Shown: positions 19,417 through 22,893 of the stretch, piece after piece
Numbering within the stretch: the stretch's first letter is position 1
Layout: the number at the start of each line of letters is the position of its first letter
From: a virus
Reading direction: 5' to 3' (one strand)
Length of the DNA: 22,893 nt
IMG/VR virus record: IMGVR_UViG_3300042691_004105
Coordinates: 1-22,893 of that record
The notes under the pieces: model-generated
Told to the model about the DNA's origin: nothing
The model's database searches: none
What the model saw: only the letters and a program-made list of their open reading frames with translations
Program-made: the position numbers and the translations under genes

Positions 19417-20750
19417 TGGCTATCGATTGGGGTCAAATTGGCAGCGTACAGCAGCAATCTAAAGTAGTTGCTCAACTTCCTGTAGTACAACAGCAAGATT
19501 CAGCTGGAAGTGCTATAGCTGGGTTGGCTAATGGTATACAGCAAGGTATGAGTATCAAGGGTCAGATGCTCCAAAATCAAGGCCAAGAAATACAAAATGA
19601 AGGGATGAAAACACAAAATGAAATGAGTCAATTAAAACTTGATCAAGTCAAGCAAGGTATTGCTGATGATAAGCAAGTGCGAAGTGCTTTTGGCCAAAGT
19701 GTTGATCAGGGTATGGATGTTTTACGTAAAACTAATTACGTACAGTATATTGAAATTAAAAAGAATCAGGCTGTTTATGATCGTACGGTAGCAGAGACTG
19801 CTAAACTGATGACCGATACTAAAGCTAATACAGCCCAAGCTGCAAATCAAATGAAGATCACTTACGCTGGTGCAGCTGCTGCTGCTATGCAAGTTCAGCA
19901 ATTACATGGTCCCGAAGCTGCTCAAAAACAATGGGAATACCAACTTGGTTTAATTGATGAGTCTGTTTTAAAATCAAGCCTGCCACCAGATATGATGAAG
20001 TTTAATGAAAAGACTTACTTTACAGCTGTAAACGGTGGGGCTGATGCTATGGATCAGATGGCTCAACAAGAAGCTGCTAAAAACTCAACGCCAGAAATGA
20101 AGAAGACACAAAGAATAGCTAGTCTGCAAAATAAAGCAAACTTATCTCCTCAAGAGAAGTCAGAACTAGACTTATTGACAGCTAAAGATCCTGTAAATCA
20201 AGAGAAGATTACGACCCAAGAGAACTCGATGAGAAGTCAATTTATTAGCATAACGAAACCCTTCCAAGATGTCAATGATGCGTATGGCCGTGTACAAGCT
20301 TCTATTTCAGAGCCTTCGGCTGCTGGGGACTTAGCGTTAATATTTAACTACATGAAGATGCTTGATCCAGGTTCTACTGTCCGAGAAGGTGAATTTGCTA
20401 CAGCTCAAAACTCCGCAGGTGTACCGGATATTATTCGTGCGCAGTACAATAAAATTAGCAGTGGTGAACGCTTAGCAGATAAACAAAGAAATGATTTTGC
20501 AGCTAGAGCTACAAAACTGTATAACTCTCAAAAAGAAAGTTACCAACAGCAAAGTGAAGATTTCAAAAAGAAAGCTAAAGCTTCGGGTCTGAATCCTGAT
20601 AACGTAGTAGTAGACTTTACTGTAAAATCTAGGGAGTCTGCGTCTAAATCTTACAGCTTGAATGGACAGCCATTTGATATGCAAGCTGCTTTAAGAGACA
20701 ACCCAGGTATGACTGAAGAACAAATCATTAAAGCTGCTGGCTTAAAATAG
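19416..20750 (+). CDS. Ejection protein, gp20-like position
   Basis: This 444-residue, Gln/Ala/Lys-rich and largely helical protein is probably an internal head protein ejected at infection. It opens MAIDWGQIGSVQQQ, with a hydrophobic patch QLPVV (20-24). Residues 45-150 form coiled-coil-like helices (GQMLQNQGQEIQNEGMKTQ region). A well-preserved segment SAAGDLALIFNYMKMLDPGS (301-320), then TVREGEFATAQNSAGVP (321-337) and GERLADKQRNDFAARA (350-365), is a pattern I recognise in phage DNA-transfer proteins. Start overlaps the preceding stop as TAATG. By order it equals P22 gene 20. Confidence 0.78.
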   Translation: MAIDWGQIGSVQQQSKVVAQLPVVQQQDSAGSAIAGLANGIQQGMSIKGQMLQNQGQEIQNEGMKTQNEMSQLKLDQVKQGIADDKQVRSAFGQSVDQGMDVLRKTNYVQYIEIKKNQAVYDRTVAETAKLMTDTKANTAQAANQMKITYAGAAAAAMQVQQLHGPEAAQKQWEYQLGLIDESVLKSSLPPDMMKFNEKTYFTAVNGGADAMDQMAQQEAAKNSTPEMKKTQRIASLQNKANLSPQEKSELDLLTAKDPVNQEKITTQENSMRSQFISITKPFQDVNDAYGRVQASISEPSAAGDLALIFNYMKMLDPGSTVREGEFATAQNSAGVPDIIRAQYNKISSGERLADKQRNDFAARATKLYNSQKESYQQQSEDFKKKAKASGLNPDNVVVDFTVKSRESASKSYSLNGQPFDMQAALRDNPGMTEEQIIKAAGLK

Positions 20751-20758
20751 GTACTAAC

Positions 20759-22678
20759 ATGACAGACTGGTCTAAGTATACAGTACAATCTCAGCCTGCT
20801 GCTCCAAGCACATCATCGTCTATGCAGACTGAACAACTTCAACAAGCTCCACAGCAATCACAGTGGAGTAAATATATAGTACAGCCTAAACAAGCACAGC
20901 AAGCAGCTCCTGAACAATCTATCGGTCAGAAAGCCGCTGGTATTGGAGGAGCTATCGTTGGTGGTATTTCAAGTGCCGGTGCAGACATTCTTGAGACTGG
21001 GACTAATGCTGCATTGTGGCTAGCTCAGAAAGCTGGCATCGCTGATCCTAAAATCGCTGATCAAGCTAAGAAGGATATTAGTCGTGATTTGTCTAAGTGG
21101 TTTAGAACTGACGAGACATCTTCGACAGATGATTTCTTTACAAAGTCTTATATGGAAAATCCTGGTGTAGGTGCTGTTAGTCGTGCTGCTACAAATGTTG
21201 GTGCATTAGCTACAGCTCCAGTAGGAGCTATTAAGCCCTTTGCTGGAGCCAGTACTGCTGCTAAGATCGGTAATACCGTTGCTAACACGGCCTCTAAAGC
21301 CGCTGTGGCTGGAGTTACATCAGCTGGTATTGCAGGAACTGATACAGAAGCACAGGACTCAGCAGCTATGTTCGGAGCTGCTTTGACTCCAGCCGTTGGT
21401 TTGGCAGGGTATGGAATTAAAAAACTCGGCGAGGTTCCTTTACTCAAAGATAAGCTAAGAGTAATGACAGCTAATATGAACAAAGCTTTATTTAATAATA
21501 ACCAACTCACAATGGACGATAAAGCAGCTGAAAGTATTACTAATTACGTAAATAATGCTCGTCAGATTGAAACACAGAATTATGAGGCTATTAAAGGACT
21601 CAAGGGTGTGATTGATGCTAAACCTATTCAGTCTCAACTTAAAGGGCTTCTAGAGTCTAGTGGGTCAGTATATGATAAAAATATTGGAAGATGGAACCAT
21701 GCAAACTCTGTAATTAAAGATCAAGCAGATAAACTTCAGGGGTTCCAACTACAAGCAACTCAAATGAAGACTATGGAAGATGCTATCATGCTTAAGCAAG
21801 ATTTGGCATCAGCCAGTCGTTTCTTTAAGCCTGGAGAAGTAAATACTCCTATGGTGAAAGGATTTAGACAAGTCAAAGATATTATTGACTCAGCTATTGA
21901 AACTAAAGCTAAAGAAGCAGGAATGGAGGGAGCATGGAAAGCTGCTAATAAGTTCCACAAAGACATTATAGAACCTCTTAAAAACTTCGGTGCAGATGAT
22001 ATCGCTTCTGCCGTTAAAGACAAGGCTAATTTACCTGAGTATGCTACCCAAGTAAATAATCTGATTAAGAAAAATTTAAAGTCGCCTCAGCAATTAAAGG
22101 CTATGCTAAGTGTTATGGATGAAAGTGGCTCCAAAATTATTGAACAACAGATTATTAAGAGTAGTCTAGATGACCTAATAAAAGCTCCTGAATCATTTAA
22201 TAAAAATCGTGCTATGTTTGATATTAATCAGAATATTTCTAAATTTAAAGACGTATTATCCAAAGATAGTATTAAAGCTCTAAAAGGCGTGCGAAAGACT
22301 TTAGCTTCAATGGGAGCTAGTCCGGTCAAAGATAGTGGTACTGTAAGTAACGTATTTGCTGAGCATATGATTGGGGGATCCATTGGTGCTGGTTTAGGTG
22401 GTGCTGTAGGCAGTGTATTAGGACCTGCTGGTACGGGTGCTGGAGCTGCAATAGGTGCAGGTATTGGTGTTGCCTCAGCTGGTAGAGTCATGCAAAATAT
22501 TAAAAATGTATTAGAATCTCCGATAGGTATCTCTGTATTTAAAGGTATAGCTGACGGAAAACCTTGGGCTACAGGTATCCGGAATCTAATTATTCAAAGC
22601 CCTGCATTAGATATGAGACAACAAGAACAAATCGACCCTGCTCAGGCAGAAAATAGAGGTACTCCAAATGGCTATTAA
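20759..22678 (+). CDS. Large ejection protein, gp16-like position
   Basis: This 639-residue protein is a candidate for the membrane-spanning or pilot ejection protein. The N-terminus (1-60) carries two related units, DWSKYTVQSQPAAP (3-16) and QWSKYIVQPKQ (35-45), in a Gln/Ala/Pro-rich linker. Residues about 58-225 are rich in Gly and Ala with weakly hydrophobic helices (AVSRAATNVGALATAPVGAI region). The middle (about 240-520) is helical and charged. A Gly/Ala zipper at about 539-576 (GGSIGAGLGGAVGSVLGPAG and on) could insert in the membrane. Size is near P22 gp16 (609 residues). AGGT precedes the ATG. No lytic transglycosylase motif is visible. Confidence 0.75.
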   Translation: MTDWSKYTVQSQPAAPSTSSSMQTEQLQQAPQQSQWSKYIVQPKQAQQAAPEQSIGQKAAGIGGAIVGGISSAGADILETGTNAALWLAQKAGIADPKIADQAKKDISRDLSKWFRTDETSSTDDFFTKSYMENPGVGAVSRAATNVGALATAPVGAIKPFAGASTAAKIGNTVANTASKAAVAGVTSAGIAGTDTEAQDSAAMFGAALTPAVGLAGYGIKKLGEVPLLKDKLRVMTANMNKALFNNNQLTMDDKAAESITNYVNNARQIETQNYEAIKGLKGVIDAKPIQSQLKGLLESSGSVYDKNIGRWNHANSVIKDQADKLQGFQLQATQMKTMEDAIMLKQDLASASRFFKPGEVNTPMVKGFRQVKDIIDSAIETKAKEAGMEGAWKAANKFHKDIIEPLKNFGADDIASAVKDKANLPEYATQVNNLIKKNLKSPQQLKAMLSVMDESGSKIIEQQIIKSSLDDLIKAPESFNKNRAMFDINQNISKFKDVLSKDSIKALKGVRKTLASMGASPVKDSGTVSNVFAEHMIGGSIGAGLGGAVGSVLGPAGTGAGAAIGAGIGVASAGRVMQNIKNVLESPIGISVFKGIADGKPWATGIRNLIIQSPALDMRQQEQIDPAQAENRGTPNGY

Positions 22679-22893
22679 TTGGGGAGCACTTAGTGCACAG
22701 CAAGCTCAGCCACAGAGCCCTGAAGGTCAACCTATGGGAGCTAATTTTGGTCAACTCGGAGGTATCCAACAGATGCCTCAAGCTATAGCTCAATTACCTG
22801 TGGCTGAAGGCGGTTCTGAAGGTGGTATAGGAGACTTAATTTCTGGCCTATCCGGATTAATAGGTGGTGTTCGATCGGCTGCTGGCGGGGCTG
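22668..22893 (+). CDS. Ejection-type protein, 5' part only, cut by the window edge
   Basis: ATG 22668 opens a frame that is still open at the window end (75 codons seen). It overlaps the preceding stop by 11 bases. The protein starts MAINWGALSAQQAQPQSPEG and later has NFGQLGGIQQ (26-35) and AIAQLPVAEGG (39-49). A Gly-rich, weakly hydrophobic stretch (DLISGLSGLIGGVRSAAGG) follows. The opening and the GQLGGIQQ..AQLPV block parallel the N-terminus of the protein encoded at 19416. It is most likely a further internal virion or ejection protein. Its full length and any enzymatic domain lie outside the window. Confidence 0.75.
   Translation, partial: MAINWGALSAQQAQPQSPEGQPMGANFGQLGGIQQMPQAIAQLPVAEGGSEGGIGDLISGLSGLIGGVRSAAGGA

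Noticed and set aside
21148-21510. 120-residue antisense frame opposite the gp16-like gene
   Set aside because: Low-complexity Ala/Pro/Val translation mirroring the Ala/Gly-rich sense strand; no neighbours on that strand.
1-22893. CRISPR arrays, insertion sequences or integrase-type mobile genes
   Set aside because: No regularly spaced repeats, transposase motifs or terminal inverted repeats were seen; all repeats noted are within proteins or short stems.

Overview
The window is a densely packed, single-strand block of late genes from a tailed phage with a short, P22-type tail (podovirus morphotype). All convincing genes lie on the + strand. Most are separated by 0-12 bases or overlap by ATGA or TAATG junctions, and most have GAGG/AAGG-type ribosome binding sites. 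Base composition is AT-rich (judged by eye). The Shine-Dalgarno usage, GroEL/GroES-type chaperonin dependence and P22-like neck and ejection genes point to a Gram-negative host, probably a low-GC proteobacterium. Host and phage species cannot be named from this window.

Layout: (1) 1-233, end of an unseen upstream gene or a start-less frame. (2) 234-1144, holin and two small proteins, one membrane-anchored. (3) 1152-5260, DNA packaging motor: small terminase, large terminase, portal. (4) 5257-8868, head assembly: a small protein, a phage GroES-like co-chaperonin, scaffold, an unknown protein, a probable head accessory protein and an HK97-fold major capsid protein. (5) 8869-13954, about ten accessory virion genes, including two beta-rich decoration candidates, two cysteine-pair (zinc-ribbon-like) proteins, a tandem pair of full-length paralogues and a repeat-containing fibre. 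(6) 13954-17970, neck and tail: gp4-like adaptor, gp10-like hub, a protein with a C1q/TNF-like C-terminus in the tail-needle slot, a 55-residue gene and a gp14-like GNAT protein. (7) 17974 to the end, ejection proteins equivalent in order to gp7-gp20-gp16, then one more gene cut by the window edge.

The order terS-terL-portal-scaffold-coat-gp4-gp10-needle-gp14-gp7-gp20-gp16 matches P22. However, the coat protein is short (301 residues) and not P22-like, and the coat-to-gp4 interval is filled with accessory structural genes, so the virion is a mosaic.

The least expected part is the capsid interval. The three non-coding gaps at 7293-7363, 8869-8981 and 9522-9601 each hold strong inverted repeats. 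Each also holds a tiny open frame that ends at, or just before, the ribosome binding site of the next gene. They may be RNA control or processing elements setting the relative output of capsid genes. Other points worth attention are the phage GroES next to the scaffold gene, an S74-type autoprocessing domain on an ejection protein, and a shared N-terminal tryptophan motif in consecutive ejection genes.
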